This document shows, piece by piece, positions 15,042 through 24,983 of a DNA stretch of 38,023 nt. Source of the DNA: a virus. The DNA lies in the IMG/VR virus record IMGVR_UViG_3300033984_000265, positions 1 through 38,023 of that record. One strand, 5' to 3'. The position numbers and the translations under genes are program-made. Position 1 is the first letter of the stretch. Each line of letters starts with the position of its first letter. A model generated the notes under the pieces. The model was given only the letters and a program-made list of their open reading frames with translations, was not told the origin of the DNA and did no database searches.

Positions 15042-17840
15042 CTAAAAATTTGCTCTATTTTCAACCGTTGCCAAATTTCCTTGAGCGTCGTTTATATCCT
15101 GAACAATAACAACTGGCTTCGGCATTAATTCAATCATTCTAAGCAATTGGTTTTGAGCATTCAATTGATTGTCTAAATTGTTTGATAAACTACTCGCCAC
15201 CGCTCCACCGTTTTGAAATTTAATTGCTCCACCGTTTGCCATTAAAGGTACACCGCCCGTAGCCATATTAATGTTAGATAATTGACTAATTAACGGAGTA
15301 GCTCTTTTGTTTAGAATAAAAAAACTTTCATCTTTTTCAACCTCAATTTGCGTACCGTCACTAAATACTCCTTTCGTGCCACCGTTCGCATGACTATTTC
15401 CACCAAATAAACCACCTTTTGCAAACTTAGGTGTAGGTTGACTAGCAATTAACCCAACTTGAACTGCTCCTAAAACACCAGCTAAAATAGATAAAGGTAC
15501 ATTAGGCAAAGAAGCCGTTACACTAACCGCTGTATTCATTATTGCTTTAATTATATTAGCTTGTTTTTCCTTTTCAAATGCTTCTTTTTTTAGTTTACTT
15601 TCAGTCGCTTTGAATTCAACGTCCATTGCACTCTTTTTAACATCATATTCAGCTTGCGTTATTAAATTAGCATCTAATTGAGATTGTAATTGTTTTTGAT
15701 TTTCATCGTTCTTATTTTGTTCCGCTAGTAATTCATTTGCTATTCTATTTTGTGTTATTTGTGAAAGTGCATCCGTCAATTGAGTAGCACTTTGTAATGT
15801 TATTTCTGCTGTTTTTTGTGCTTTTAATTGTTCTTTTGTTAATGTTTTTTCAACATCCTTTTCATCTGTTTTTTCCTTTTCTTTTAATTCTTCATTTTGA
15901 ATTTTTTTAGTTTCTAAAGCTAATTTTGAATTTACAGCATCCGCTTCAACACCTACTAATTTATTTAACTCAATTTCTAGTTTTGCATTTTCTTGAAGAA
16001 CTTTAATTTTTTCGTTTTGATAATCTAAAAAAGCCTGTTTTTCATTATCTGTACCTTTTGATTTAAGATAATTTAATTCAGCATTTATTAACCCTATTTC
16101 TTGCTTTGCTTTACGTTCGCTTTCAACTTTAGCCTTGTTTAAATTTTCGGTATCTTTTAATTGTTGGTTTTCTCGATCTTTTTGTTTATTGTCAAAATCA
16201 ATATTTATTTTATCAATTTCTGTTTGGTTATTTATCTTTAATTGAGCTAATAATTTAGCGTTCCCTTTTGCATCATCTTGTTCACGTTTATAATTTTCTT
16301 CTTGCCTAGCTATTGTATCGTTATAAATGTCTAAGTCTAGTTGAGTTAATTTATTATTTTTTTCTTCTTGAATTTTTAATAATTCTTCTACATTCCCTTC
16401 TGCTGTATCTTCCAAGTATTTATAATGGGCTTCAATAATTTTAGATTGATTTTCATTTTTTAAATCTTCATTGTCTAAAATCAAATCTTTAATTTTATAA
16501 GCAAGTGCTAAACGGTCTTCTTCTGCTTTTTTATTGTCTGCTAATATTTTTTCATTATTAGTCTTATTTTCATCACGAATAGCATTATTAGTTTCAATGA
16601 TTAAATTAGTTCTTTTATCCTCATAAAGTAAATTTTCATTATACAAATCAATAAATGACTTTTCGGCATCTTCTTTTTTATCTTCCAAATCATTTTTTCT
16701 ATCTTCATTCCCTTGTCTTTCAGCTATTGCAATTTGTTCTGTTAAATCACTAGATAATTTATTAAACGCTTTTTGTTCTTCAATTTGTTTTTTATTCGTT
16801 TCGCTTAAATGTCTTAATTTTATCTTACCTAATTCTTCAGCACTTTTTCCTTCTAACTCCGCTCTTTTTAATTCTAATTCTTGACTTCTTTCTAGTGTTT
16901 TTTGTTGTGTTTTAATCGTTTCAATATTTCTTTCTAATGCTTTTGTATGCTTATCTTGTGCTTTAACCGCCTGTTCTGCTGAATAATCACTCCACATTTT
17001 TAAAGCACCTACAATTGCAACTATAGCTCCAACCATTAAGAATAAAGGATTTGCTAAAATAGCTTTACCTAAACTAAGTAAAGAACTACCCATATTTTTT
17101 AAGCCACCAATAACCTCTTTAAATGTCATTCCCTTAGAAATAACAGCCATTTGTTTCATCTTTTCCGAAACTCCAGCAAAATCTAAGTTCATTAAGTCAT
17201 CCTTAACAAGACCTAAATTGTTGGATAGTTTTTCAAAGCCTGTTCCACCACTCGAAGCCTTAACATTCTCGTTAACCTCTTTAATTTTATCACCTAAAAC
17301 CCCCGCTTTCTCGCTCGCTTGTTGGTATTCCTTAGAACCCGCATCTAAGCCAACCATTTGAGATTTAAGGTCTTTTAATTCGGCTTTTAACCCTCTAATA
17401 CCTTTGTCATAATTACCTACCTCACGTTGGTTGTCTCCGTATGCTTTTTCGCTATTTTTTAAACTTTCATTTAAATCGTTTACCTCTTTGTTTAATTGCC
17501 TTCCACTTTCGGTATTTGCAATTTGATCAGCTGTTAAATTTCTTAAAGCAACCTTGCCAGCACTTAGGATGTCCGCTTGTTCTTTTAATGTTAGATTTTG
17601 CTTATTGCCTAACCTTTCATTTATCTCAATTGCTTTACTAGATTGATTTAATATTGCATTTTGTGCCTTAATTTCAGCACTTAATTTTGCATATTCCGCC
17701 GTGCCTTGCTTATTTTCGCCTCTTAAAATAGCTTGTTTAGTCTTTAGTTCTTCTAATTTCTTTGAAGCTTCTTCACTATTCTTTTTTAAGTCTCCAGTAT
17801 CTAATTTAATAGATAATAATACTGTTTTTTCTTCACTCAT
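15042..17840 (-). CDS. Tape measure protein
   Basis: 932 residues, the longest gene here, dominated by K/E/Q/N-rich coiled coil (about 20-200 and 290-700). One strongly hydrophobic stretch (252-281) may insert in the host membrane during DNA entry. The glycine-rich F-A-K-G-G-L-F-G-G segment near 805 and A-T-G-G-V-P are common near the C-terminus of Bacteroidota tape measures. By the usual rule of about 1.5 angstrom per residue the tail would be roughly 140 nm (inference). It overlaps the upstream tail gene by 4 bases. Confidence 0.85.
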   Translation of the reverse strand: MSEEKTVLLSIKLDTGDLKKNSEEASKKLEELKTKQAILRGENKQGTAEYAKLSAEIKAQNAILNQSSKAIEINERLGNKQNLTLKEQADILSAGKVALRNLTADQIANTESGRQLNKEVNDLNESLKNSEKAYGDNQREVGNYDKGIRGLKAELKDLKSQMVGLDAGSKEYQQASEKAGVLGDKIKEVNENVKASSGGTGFEKLSNNLGLVKDDLMNLDFAGVSEKMKQMAVISKGMTFKEVIGGLKNMGSSLLSLGKAILANPLFLMVGAIVAIVGALKMWSDYSAEQAVKAQDKHTKALERNIETIKTQQKTLERSQELELKRAELEGKSAEELGKIKLRHLSETNKKQIEEQKAFNKLSSDLTEQIAIAERQGNEDRKNDLEDKKEDAEKSFIDLYNENLLYEDKRTNLIIETNNAIRDENKTNNEKILADNKKAEEDRLALAYKIKDLILDNEDLKNENQSKIIEAHYKYLEDTAEGNVEELLKIQEEKNNKLTQLDLDIYNDTIARQEENYKREQDDAKGNAKLLAQLKINNQTEIDKINIDFDNKQKDRENQQLKDTENLNKAKVESERKAKQEIGLINAELNYLKSKGTDNEKQAFLDYQNEKIKVLQENAKLEIELNKLVGVEADAVNSKLALETKKIQNEELKEKEKTDEKDVEKTLTKEQLKAQKTAEITLQSATQLTDALSQITQNRIANELLAEQNKNDENQKQLQSQLDANLITQAEYDVKKSAMDVEFKATESKLKKEAFEKEKQANIIKAIMNTAVSVTASLPNVPLSILAGVLGAVQVGLIASQPTPKFAKGGLFGGNSHANGGTKGVFSDGTQIEVEKDESFFILNKRATPLISQLSNINMATGGVPLMANGGAIKFQNGGAVASSLSNNLDNQLNAQNQLLRMIELMPKPVVIVQDINDAQGNLATVENRANF

Positions 17841-19828
17841 ATCTCTATTATTTCACAACTTGTTAAACCGCCTTTGTAATTTTCTATTTTATTAATGTAA
17901 AAGTAACCACTTATATTTAAGTCTGGTCTTTGAATCTGAATAGGAATGCTAAAATCTAGATCTGAAATATCATTAACATCTAATTTAGCAACTATTTTAA
18001 GCACTTTTGGAGCTTGCAATATTGATTGTATAGTTGAATAGTATTTAGGTACTAATGTTTCAAAGCCTATAACTTCACAAAATGGAATATTACTTGTTTT
18101 TACTGTTGTTGTCGCTCCATCTGTATAGTTAACATTAAAAGCTGTAGATTGTATTTTTAAATTTAATAACCTCCAATCACTTTTTAACCATTCGTTTGTA
18201 CTATCTTTTAAACCATCTATTTTAGGTATTATAAAACCGTTATATCTATTCTCTAAAACAGTAGATGGGTGAGCTAATTTAACAACACTTTTTTCAGGTT
18301 CTAAATTTTCACCCGTTAAATTGAAATAATAATCATTTTTAGTGTCTGAATTAAATACTTTGTCGGTATCTAATTTGAATAAAAAGTTGTTTTTCTTCGC
18401 ATAGTTTCCAAATTTAAACCCCATTTGATTTTGGTTCTGAATCTTATTACTCCAATCTTTTGCTATTGATTTGTTTGAATTCACATCCTCAAATGAATTA
18501 AACGATATTGTTTTTGTAAAATTATCGGTTTGAATTATAATAGCTCGTAAATTTAGAATGTCTTTTAAAACATCACTCACTTTCATTTTAAATAAATTTT
18601 CAAAATACAAAGCATTTCCGAAAGTTATTTTTGGACTTGGAGTAAATTCTAGATAGTGAGGAAAAACAACTGAAGGGCTTTGAGAATTAACACTCCCCAT
18701 TGCACCTAAAAAAGTTGTTACTGTTTGATAATCAGTTAAATTAACTATTTGATTTCTATTTGTTTGTGGAACTTCCAATGTTAATGTCACTTTATATACA
18801 GTATTTGCAATAAATGTCATTTCAGGTGTTTCAATATCTATAACAATTCTAGTTAAACCGTAAACACTAGGCCCGTAAATAATAGGCCCGTAAAGAGCAA
18901 TAGTGCCAGTAACATCTGAAATTGAAACATATACTTTAACTGTTTTGGGTGAAGGTGTAGCTATACTACCACCAGTATTTGTAAGTGAAAAAAACAAATC
19001 ATATTCACCTGCAAATCTTAATTTTCCAACTTTACCAGTTGTTGGTTTAAAAATCCCTAATGCAAAGTCAGGGTTATTGTTTTCATTTCTGAAACTAGGA
19101 AAATAATTTATCCAAGACGTAGAACTCCCACTTGGTATATTAGTATAAGTGCTTAATGTAGATATTAAAGGTTGACTACTTTTAACCGCTTCAGTTTGTG
19201 GAATTAAAAAATTATCAGGGCTTAAAATCATGTTTAAATGATCTGAACTAGTCAAATAATTACCACTAAAATTATAACCTATTTTCTCACTTAATCTATT
19301 GAATATTCCTTTCATTGTTAAACAAGGGAGTAACTGTCTAACATCTACATTTGCCGTTGTGAATAAAGTATCTATATCAGATCTCCAATCAATTAAAGGA
19401 AAAATAAAATAATTAGTAGTATTCATGACATTATACATGTTCCACCAATCAGCATCATTTTTGTACAATTCACCCACTGATATATCGCCAATTGCTTCAA
19501 TTAAATCTAAATTTCCCGAATAAACATTAACATAAAAGAAATCGTTATCAGTAGATTGAATTTCAGCTACTCCGTCACTAACTATCTCAACTCCATTTTG
19601 CTTGTAAGTTGCTTTTAGCTTTTTATAAGGCATTAAACTAGCCGTAGTTTGCAAGTTTGACCACTCAAATATTTCTCTATTTGTTTTTGTTATTGGTAGC
19701 TTAAAAGTATTCGAAAAATTTCCTTGTCTATTTTGCAACTCACCGATATTATTAGCACAAAACGTTAGTCCGATATTGGTATTTTCGCTTAAATCTACCC
19801 TTCTATCATTGATAATTAGCTCGTTCAT
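17837..19828 (-). CDS. Large tail structural protein
   Basis: 663 residues from the start at 19828 (M-N-E-L-I-I-N-D), which forms a one-base TAATG junction with the upstream gene. A longer frame to 19939 exists but its extra 37 residues are just the other frame of that gene. The N-terminal region contains N-R-Q-G-N-F-S-N-T-F-K-L-P, a motif often seen in Bacteroidota phage tail proteins; the rest is beta-rich. Position directly before the tape measure suggests a tail-tip or baseplate protein. No enzymatic motif seen. Confidence 0.65.
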   Translation of the reverse strand: MNELIINDRRVDLSENTNIGLTFCANNIGELQNRQGNFSNTFKLPITKTNREIFEWSNLQTTASLMPYKKLKATYKQNGVEIVSDGVAEIQSTDNDFFYVNVYSGNLDLIEAIGDISVGELYKNDADWWNMYNVMNTTNYFIFPLIDWRSDIDTLFTTANVDVRQLLPCLTMKGIFNRLSEKIGYNFSGNYLTSSDHLNMILSPDNFLIPQTEAVKSSQPLISTLSTYTNIPSGSSTSWINYFPSFRNENNNPDFALGIFKPTTGKVGKLRFAGEYDLFFSLTNTGGSIATPSPKTVKVYVSISDVTGTIALYGPIIYGPSVYGLTRIVIDIETPEMTFIANTVYKVTLTLEVPQTNRNQIVNLTDYQTVTTFLGAMGSVNSQSPSVVFPHYLEFTPSPKITFGNALYFENLFKMKVSDVLKDILNLRAIIIQTDNFTKTISFNSFEDVNSNKSIAKDWSNKIQNQNQMGFKFGNYAKKNNFLFKLDTDKVFNSDTKNDYYFNLTGENLEPEKSVVKLAHPSTVLENRYNGFIIPKIDGLKDSTNEWLKSDWRLLNLKIQSTAFNVNYTDGATTTVKTSNIPFCEVIGFETLVPKYYSTIQSILQAPKVLKIVAKLDVNDISDLDFSIPIQIQRPDLNISGYFYINKIENYKGGLTSCEIIEI

Positions 19829-20268
19829 TAACCTTGAATAAATATGTAAGGTAATTCTAATGTTATTTGTATTGTTGCTCTTACATCCGTTGTATCGTAT
19901 AGCTTGAATGATCCAACTTGAGGTCTTACCGTTTGCCACATAATTGGGTTATCAGAAACTAACATTTCCACACAAGGTGAGTATAGCATAGTTTTTAAAC
20001 CTTCTATATCCTCAATGTCAACCGTAGCATTTACTATTAATAAAGGTGTTGCATTCTTAGATATATCAGTTATTTGACCTCTTGCAATTGAAAGATCAGA
20101 AATATAAGGTTCGTAAGTTCCAGCATTTGAGGTAACTATTCCCTTAGTTTGCACTTTGTGAAATAACCAATGTTCACGGCCACCTAAAGTATTTAACCAT
20201 GAAACGAAAATAGGATTTTCCTTACATTCTCTATCTATTTTAATTGTCTTTTTTTCTGTAACTCTCAT
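19828..20268 (-). CDS. Tail module protein, 146 aa
   Basis: 146 residues, mixed alpha/beta, with L-G-G-R-E-H-W-L-F-H near 28-37 and a beta-rich C-terminus. It lies between two large tail proteins. A family name cannot be given; a baseplate or tail-tip role is likely from context. Confidence 0.6.
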   Translation of the reverse strand: MRVTEKKTIKIDRECKENPIFVSWLNTLGGREHWLFHKVQTKGIVTSNAGTYEPYISDLSIARGQITDISKNATPLLIVNATVDIEDIEGLKTMLYSPCVEMLVSDNPIMWQTVRPQVGSFKLYDTTDVRATIQITLELPYIFIQG

Positions 20269-20271
20269 ATC

Positions 20272-21402
20272 TTAAGAAAAACCTTGTTCATATCCATATT
20301 CATATCCATTATGCTTAGTATATGGCTGATAATAATCCATTACATATTGATCATTCGGATCATATTCAACTGGGAAACCATCTCCTTCGCCCCATATATA
20401 AGGGTCAATTTCTGTTGGCAAAGCTTGTGTATCTAACCAAACATCTATATATTTAATATTGCTAGTATAACCTTCCTCTAACATTAATCGATTAGCCAGT
20501 TCACGTTGTGAAAGATTAAGTAAATAAGAAGAAGACGTTATAATTGTACCGTTAATGTCTTTTTGGTCTTCTAAACGATAAATGTCAAAATTTTCAAGTT
20601 GGTTCGAATAAATGAAATTTAAACTGAATGGATAATTAACAAAATATGTAGGCCTTTTAAATACACTTTGAAATTTAGCTTCTCTTGTTGTGTCGGTGTT
20701 TGGCTCATATTCAGCCATATTATAACCATATTGATTTTGAATTTGATTTGCTGAATTCGTATAATAAAATACATTTGAGTCAACTAGATTGCTATAGTTG
20801 TTAGTGGCATTTGGAGTTGTTATTGTTATATATAACCATTGCCTTATCTGAACATTAAACCTAGTACCTTCACCCCATTGACCTTCATTTATTTTATTAT
20901 AAAGAAAATCATTTTGATTAATTGTTTTTGTTGCTAGCAATTCTTGAACATTAAATCTAGCTATTCCATTGCTATCAGTTTTCGCTTTTAAAGTGCCTAT
21001 TTCTTTATATTGAAAGTTATTCTCAGTATAAGAAACTTTCATTTCTAAATAATATAAGGCATCCATAAAATTCAAGGTACTGCCTATATTAGGCACTTGA
21101 CTACCAATAGTAATATTTACATCAAAAGTATAATCGTTTATAACATTAATTATTGTATAGACTATTGTAGACGGAGTAAATATAGATACTCTACCGCCTT
21201 TTTTCACATTAAAATAGCTTAACGGTGCATTAATAGTTAATCTAGTTGCCGATATTTGACCACCTGAAAATAATGCTTGAACTTTTGCAATTGTTGCATC
21301 TCTTCTTTCAACCTCAAATGTTATAGGCTGATGAGCAGGTAACCATTTAAATGAATTACCATTTATTATTTGAACTGGTCTTTTAATTATTGCAAATCCC
21401 AT
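20272..21402 (-). CDS. Tail module protein, 376 aa
   Basis: 376 residues, beta-rich and aromatic (many Y, F, W), without signal peptide. The C-terminus is unusually rich in Y, G and E/D (Y-E-Y-G-Y-E-Q-G-F-S). It sits one base from its upstream neighbour and three from the downstream one, in the tail block before the tape measure. Likely virion protein; function not recognised. Confidence 0.6.
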   Translation of the reverse strand: MGFAIIKRPVQIINGNSFKWLPAHQPITFEVERRDATIAKVQALFSGGQISATRLTINAPLSYFNVKKGGRVSIFTPSTIVYTIINVINDYTFDVNITIGSQVPNIGSTLNFMDALYYLEMKVSYTENNFQYKEIGTLKAKTDSNGIARFNVQELLATKTINQNDFLYNKINEGQWGEGTRFNVQIRQWLYITITTPNATNNYSNLVDSNVFYYTNSANQIQNQYGYNMAEYEPNTDTTREAKFQSVFKRPTYFVNYPFSLNFIYSNQLENFDIYRLEDQKDINGTIITSSSYLLNLSQRELANRLMLEEGYTSNIKYIDVWLDTQALPTEIDPYIWGEGDGFPVEYDPNDQYVMDYYQPYTKHNGYEYGYEQGFS

Positions 21403-21879
21403 TTATTTTACTATTACATTAGTTATTTGAACATAGTACCTTTGTCCTATCAAATTTAACAAATTATCTATTCTATTTGTAGTCAAAATCGGTTCAAAAA
21501 TATTTTGTTTTCCTCCTTGTTGGTATAGCTTAGTTCCATTTAAGTGAATAGACTTAGAAATACCCCAACTTAATTGTTCACTTGTTGGAACATTACCGTC
21601 TTTATTTGCTTTGCCTGAAATACCTTTTTTCTTTATCCAACTTAAAATGGCTTTTTGCAAAGTAGGTGAACCAGTTTTTGCACCCATTGATGTCGGTTTT
21701 CTACCATTCCATAAAACCGATATAAATGGAGAAGCATAAATAGTCATACTATTTTCTGTATTTTCAGCATACATTGTAGAACCCAAAGAACCACTAACCT
21801 TTTTAAGTTCAGGAATAATAGTGTTGGTAAATTGATCGAAAATCTCTTTATTTGTTGACATAATAAATAATTGACCCAA
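21403..21879 (-). CDS. Tail completion-like protein, 158 aa
   Basis: 158 residues. Position and size (between terminase-side genes and tail proteins) and the basic central segment (W-I-K-K-K-G-I-S-G-K) fit a neck or tail-completion protein of the HK97 gp10 type, but no diagnostic motif is visible. A second ATG at 21861 (M-S-T-N-K) has a good A/T-rich leader and may be the true start, giving 152 residues. Confidence 0.55.
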   Translation of the reverse strand: MGQLFIMSTNKEIFDQFTNTIIPELKKVSGSLGSTMYAENTENSMTIYASPFISVLWNGRKPTSMGAKTGSPTLQKAILSWIKKKGISGKANKDGNVPTSEQLSWGISKSIHLNGTKLYQQGGKQNIFEPILTTNRIDNLLNLIGQRYYVQITNVIVK

Positions 21880-21937
21880 TTAATAACCAACTAACTACGG
21901 TAATTATCCAAAGATATTTTTTAGTATTTAAATGCAT
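21848..21937 (-). CDS. Possible 29-aa membrane peptide
   Basis: A 29-codon frame from ATG 21937 to TAA 21848 bridges the short gap between two tail genes, overlapping both. Residues 8-26 are a continuous hydrophobic segment (Y-L-W-I-I-T-V-V-S-W-L-L-I-G). Such single-TM peptides occur in phages, but overlap and small size leave this uncertain. Confidence 0.3.
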   Translation of the reverse strand: MHLNTKKYLWIITVVSWLLIGSIIYYVNK

Positions 21938-22371
21938 ACACCATCTGAATTAATCATTCTTAAGCTAAATGGCATCATAACACCACTCATATTAGTATCG
22001 AATAAGTTTTGAACCTGAACGCAAGTTTCAACCTTTAAATCACGTACATTATCTACATCGTTTTCTAGTAATATTTGAAATTCACGTTGAGCATTTTCAG
22101 CCTTTACAAAGATACTTTCTTGTTGCGTATCATTGTCATCTAGTTCAGACTTGAATAAGAATAAAGCTACACAAATATAAGTACGTTGAAACGCTCCTGT
22201 AATAGCAATAGTTGGAGTATATTTCATAGGCATATCTAAATAAACAGCGGGTAAAATTTGTTCATCAGCCATTAAATTTTGAAATTGAGTTTCGCTATGT
22301 AGAAAGGTATAACTTTCACTATTTGATGTCATGTTATTAACGTGACCATTTACTAATTGTTTAATTGTCAT
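21928..22371 (-). CDS. Neck or tail protein, 147 aa
   Basis: 147 residues, mixed alpha/beta. Size and place in the row (terminase, 216-aa, this, completion-like) resemble a tail-terminator or neck protein, and the N-terminal helix with following strands would fit. Overlaps the 216-aa gene by 4 bases. No motif recognised, so the role is inferred from context only. Confidence 0.55.
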   Translation of the reverse strand: MTIKQLVNGHVNNMTSNSESYTFLHSETQFQNLMADEQILPAVYLDMPMKYTPTIAITGAFQRTYICVALFLFKSELDDNDTQQESIFVKAENAQREFQILLENDVDNVRDLKVETCVQVQNLFDTNMSGVMMPFSLRMINSDGVCI

Positions 22372-23018
22372 TTGTCTTTTATTATTTCTGAATAGTTCTT
22401 CTCAAATTTAGTACTTATATTTTGTTTTAATAGTATTAAAAAGATTAAATTATACGGTAACTGCTCCACTTGTTCGTGTGTATAGTTGTATTTTTCCGCT
22501 ATCATATCAATAGTATTGAAATCACCTAGTTCATTGAAGCTATCAATACCAGCCATTTTTTGCTCTATTGTTATTTCAGATTTTAACCGTTCATTATCTC
22601 GTTCAATTATCTTTGTTAACCTATTTAATAGATAGCAATAGGCTTGAAATACGACCTCGCAATCTAATTCTAAACAATCTACACCTGAATACAATTTGAT
22701 AACCTCATAAACGTTGGATATGTCCCTACATGCTAATATTTTTTTCTCATAGCTTTGTTCACCCAAATCAAAAGGTAGTTCAACATTATCTATAAAATTA
22801 CTTTCTTCAAACTTTGTAGGGTCATCCTGGAGAAATTCTAAATAGGGAGTAATTACCTCAATATCTAACATCAATATTTCAACCTCATTTAACCCTGTCA
22901 ATATCTGAATAGCTTGTATCTCGTTTGAACTTTGAAGTTTCAAATAATCTTTGAATTTAATATCACTCCAGCTAGTAGGTATATTGAAATCCTTTATTTG
23001 CGTATTAAATTTTATCAT
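22368..23018 (-). CDS. Morphogenesis protein, 216 aa
   Basis: 216 residues, mostly helical and acidic, with a central cysteine cluster (C-L-E-L-D-C near 130) and no recognised domain. Directly follows the large terminase gene (4-base overlap). Helical acidic proteins of this size in Bacteroidota phages are often chaperone-like tail assembly proteins, which is one possibility here. Confidence 0.55.
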   Translation of the reverse strand: MIKFNTQIKDFNIPTSWSDIKFKDYLKLQSSNEIQAIQILTGLNEVEILMLDIEVITPYLEFLQDDPTKFEESNFIDNVELPFDLGEQSYEKKILACRDISNVYEVIKLYSGVDCLELDCEVVFQAYCYLLNRLTKIIERDNERLKSEITIEQKMAGIDSFNELGDFNTIDMIAEKYNYTHEQVEQLPYNLIFLILLKQNISTKFEKNYSEIIKDK

Positions 23019-24184
23019 AGTAAACGGCTTCGAGGTGCTTTTGCTTTTGGTTTTGACGTAAAGAAATACCGAATTCCGTCGATTGCGTGGTTAAAATTAT
23101 CGATTGGTTTATTTAGTTTATTACCTTCACGATCAACAGCCCACGTGTAAGCTCGTAATTCTTTGATTATATTCAAACTATTTGAGGTAACGTAAAAGTT
23201 ATTCTCTTGCATTCTTTGAATACCATACATAATTGAATCAGCTCCCTTAGTTGCACCGATTATTTTCATACCTAAACTAGATAATTCTTGTATTGATTTT
23301 GGCTCGGCACTATCCGCAATAGTGTAAATTGAATTATCAATATTTAAAGACTTAAATTCTCTCCATATTTCGGGGTTGGTTAAACCAGTACGATATATTC
23401 GTTCATCAAAAATATATTCGTTATTCCATTGATAAATATCAGTAATTGTCGTAGGGTCGTTAGTATAACCGAAATCCATTCCACGTCCCACAAGTTTAGC
23501 ATCTAAAGGTATTTTGTCAAGTTGTTTCCACTCTTTAAAAATTACACCTTCTAAATTACCGATTTGACCTAAGCCGTAAACTTTCCACCAATTCTCCCAA
23601 TATGAAGACGTTTTTGCTTTCTCCCTTGCACTTTCTATCTCTTTAATAATTGATTGTTCTAAGGCTTCATTATCCTTATAAGTTAAGACAATAAAGTCTG
23701 TATCCTCGTGACCTATTAACTCCTTATCCACCCAAAACTCTGCGACTGGGTTGTAATCCAAATAAATGAAATCACGTGTACGAATAGCTAATTGATAATA
23801 ACTTTCCCAATCTACATTATTGCACTCGTTTATAAATAAAACATCACGTCTTGCACCTCTCAACTTGTTAGGTTGGTCCGCACTAAAAAATTCAATGTAA
23901 GAACCGTTTGAAAATTTATAAGTTAACGACGATTTATTCCAATTATTATCGTTGTACATTCCTATCATATCCATTATTTTAAGAAAGTCACGAATAGCAC
24001 CCCTTCTTAAATGCGGTATAGTTTCTGAAACAACTGATATTTCCTTCTTTGGGTTTTTAACTGCGTAGTCTATTAAAAAAGGTATAATCGTAAAGGTTTT
24101 ACTCGCTGAAGTTCCACCCCGTACAACTCTAATCCTCTTTAATAGTTTCGCTATCTTCTGCTGTGCTGTCGTTTCTTGTAACAT
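23015..24184 (-). CDS. terL: Terminase large subunit
   Basis: 389 residues with the full ATPase-nuclease layout. Walker A is G-G-T-S-A-S-K-T (23-30), Walker B with catalytic glutamate is D-V-L-F-I-N-E (114-120), and coupling motif Y-L-D-Y-N-P follows at 141-146. The RNase H-like nuclease starts around G-M-D-F-G-Y-T-N-D-P (235-244, D237) and ends with an N-H-A-I-D-G-I-R-Y motif near 370. Best fit is the PBSX/Terminase_3 type. It powers DNA packaging into proheads. The start overlaps the small subunit gene by 56 bases. Confidence 0.92.
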   Translation of the reverse strand: MLQETTAQQKIAKLLKRIRVVRGGTSASKTFTIIPFLIDYAVKNPKKEISVVSETIPHLRRGAIRDFLKIMDMIGMYNDNNWNKSSLTYKFSNGSYIEFFSADQPNKLRGARRDVLFINECNNVDWESYYQLAIRTRDFIYLDYNPVAEFWVDKELIGHEDTDFIVLTYKDNEALEQSIIKEIESAREKAKTSSYWENWWKVYGLGQIGNLEGVIFKEWKQLDKIPLDAKLVGRGMDFGYTNDPTTITDIYQWNNEYIFDERIYRTGLTNPEIWREFKSLNIDNSIYTIADSAEPKSIQELSSLGMKIIGATKGADSIMYGIQRMQENNFYVTSNSLNIIKELRAYTWAVDREGNKLNKPIDNFNHAIDGIRYFFTSKPKAKAPRSRLL

Positions 24185-24533
24185 TGATATTTATTCCGTT
24201 AAATATAGGTTTTTCAATCTCTTCTGTTACTTGATGATTCATTGATAATTTTCTTAATTCCTCTGGACTTGCAATCAATTTCATCAAAGCCATTTGAAGA
24301 GCAGGAGCATTTGACTTGTACCATTTAGAACGCATCGATACTTTTAATTCAATACGATTAGTTTCTAGCAATCCTTTTAGCTCGTTCGATTCGTTTGAAT
24401 CCAATGGAAAAAAATCATAATAAGTTGTCTTATTACAGGGTAAGAACGCCACAATATCCTCAATGAAAAACAACTTATGCTTAACTATCATTTCCTTTGC
24501 TTGCTCAAATATCTTTTGTTTATCGTATGCCAT
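24129..24533 (-). CDS. terS: Terminase small subunit
   Basis: 134 residues, helical; N-terminal HTH-like part (1-45, with C-N-K-T-T-Y-Y-D-F-F as likely recognition helix) and a conserved M-R-S-K-W-Y-x-S-N-A-P-A-L-Q-M-A-L-M-K-L stretch (67-86) characteristic of small terminases in Bacteroidota phages. It would recognise the packaging site and load the large subunit encoded next. Shares a one-base TAATG junction with radC. Confidence 0.75.
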   Translation of the reverse strand: MAYDKQKIFEQAKEMIVKHKLFFIEDIVAFLPCNKTTYYDFFPLDSNESNELKGLLETNRIELKVSMRSKWYKSNAPALQMALMKLIASPEELRKLSMNHQVTEEIEKPIFNGININVTRNDSTAEDSETIKED

Positions 24534-24967
24534 TATATAATTCCATTATCAGCAAATGAATAAAAATTGTCAACTGTTAGAATAATATGATCCAATACAG
24601 TTACATCAAATAATTTCATAGCTTCTTTTATTTTTTTTGTTATATCAATATCTTGTGAGCTTGGGGTTAAATTACCACTTGGATGGTTGTGAGCTAAAAT
24701 AATTCCAGTTGCCAAACTATCTACTACATATTTAGCAACTATTCTAACATCAACGACTGTTCCTGTTATTCCTCCTTGACTTATTTTAGCATATCCTAAT
24801 GTTTGATTTTGATTATTTAAAAGTAATAAAAAAAAACTTTCATAAATTTCAATATCATCTGAATAAAATTGTCTTATAAATTCAGTTGAAGTAAATGAAT
24901 TAATAATTTTCGTTTTTGGAAAATCAGTTTGATTTTTTCTTAATTCGTAAAGTGTTGCTGTTTTCAT
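24533..24967 (-). CDS. radC: RadC-like JAB/MPN-domain protein
   Basis: 144 residues covering the RadC/DUF2466 domain without the usual N-terminal HhH part. Metal-site residues are present: H93-x-H95 in A-H-N-H-P-S-G (92-98), S97 and D106, with E43 upstream. RadC-like domains are predicted metallo-isopeptidases or nucleases and are common in mobile elements; no role in repair is established. First gene of the late operon, right after the promoter at 24984-25013 and coupled to terS. Confidence 0.85.
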   Translation of the reverse strand: MKTATLYELRKNQTDFPKTKIINSFTSTEFIRQFYSDDIEIYESFFLLLLNNQNQTLGYAKISQGGITGTVVDVRIVAKYVVDSLATGIILAHNHPSGNLTPSSQDIDITKKIKEAMKLFDVTVLDHIILTVDNFYSFADNGII

Positions 24968-24983
24968 AATCTTAGTTTTTTTA

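Noticed and set aside
19829-19939. N-terminal extension of the large tail protein
   Set aside because: The extra 37 codons overlap the 146-aa tail gene out of frame and give an implausible sequence; the start at 19828 makes a clean TAATG junction.
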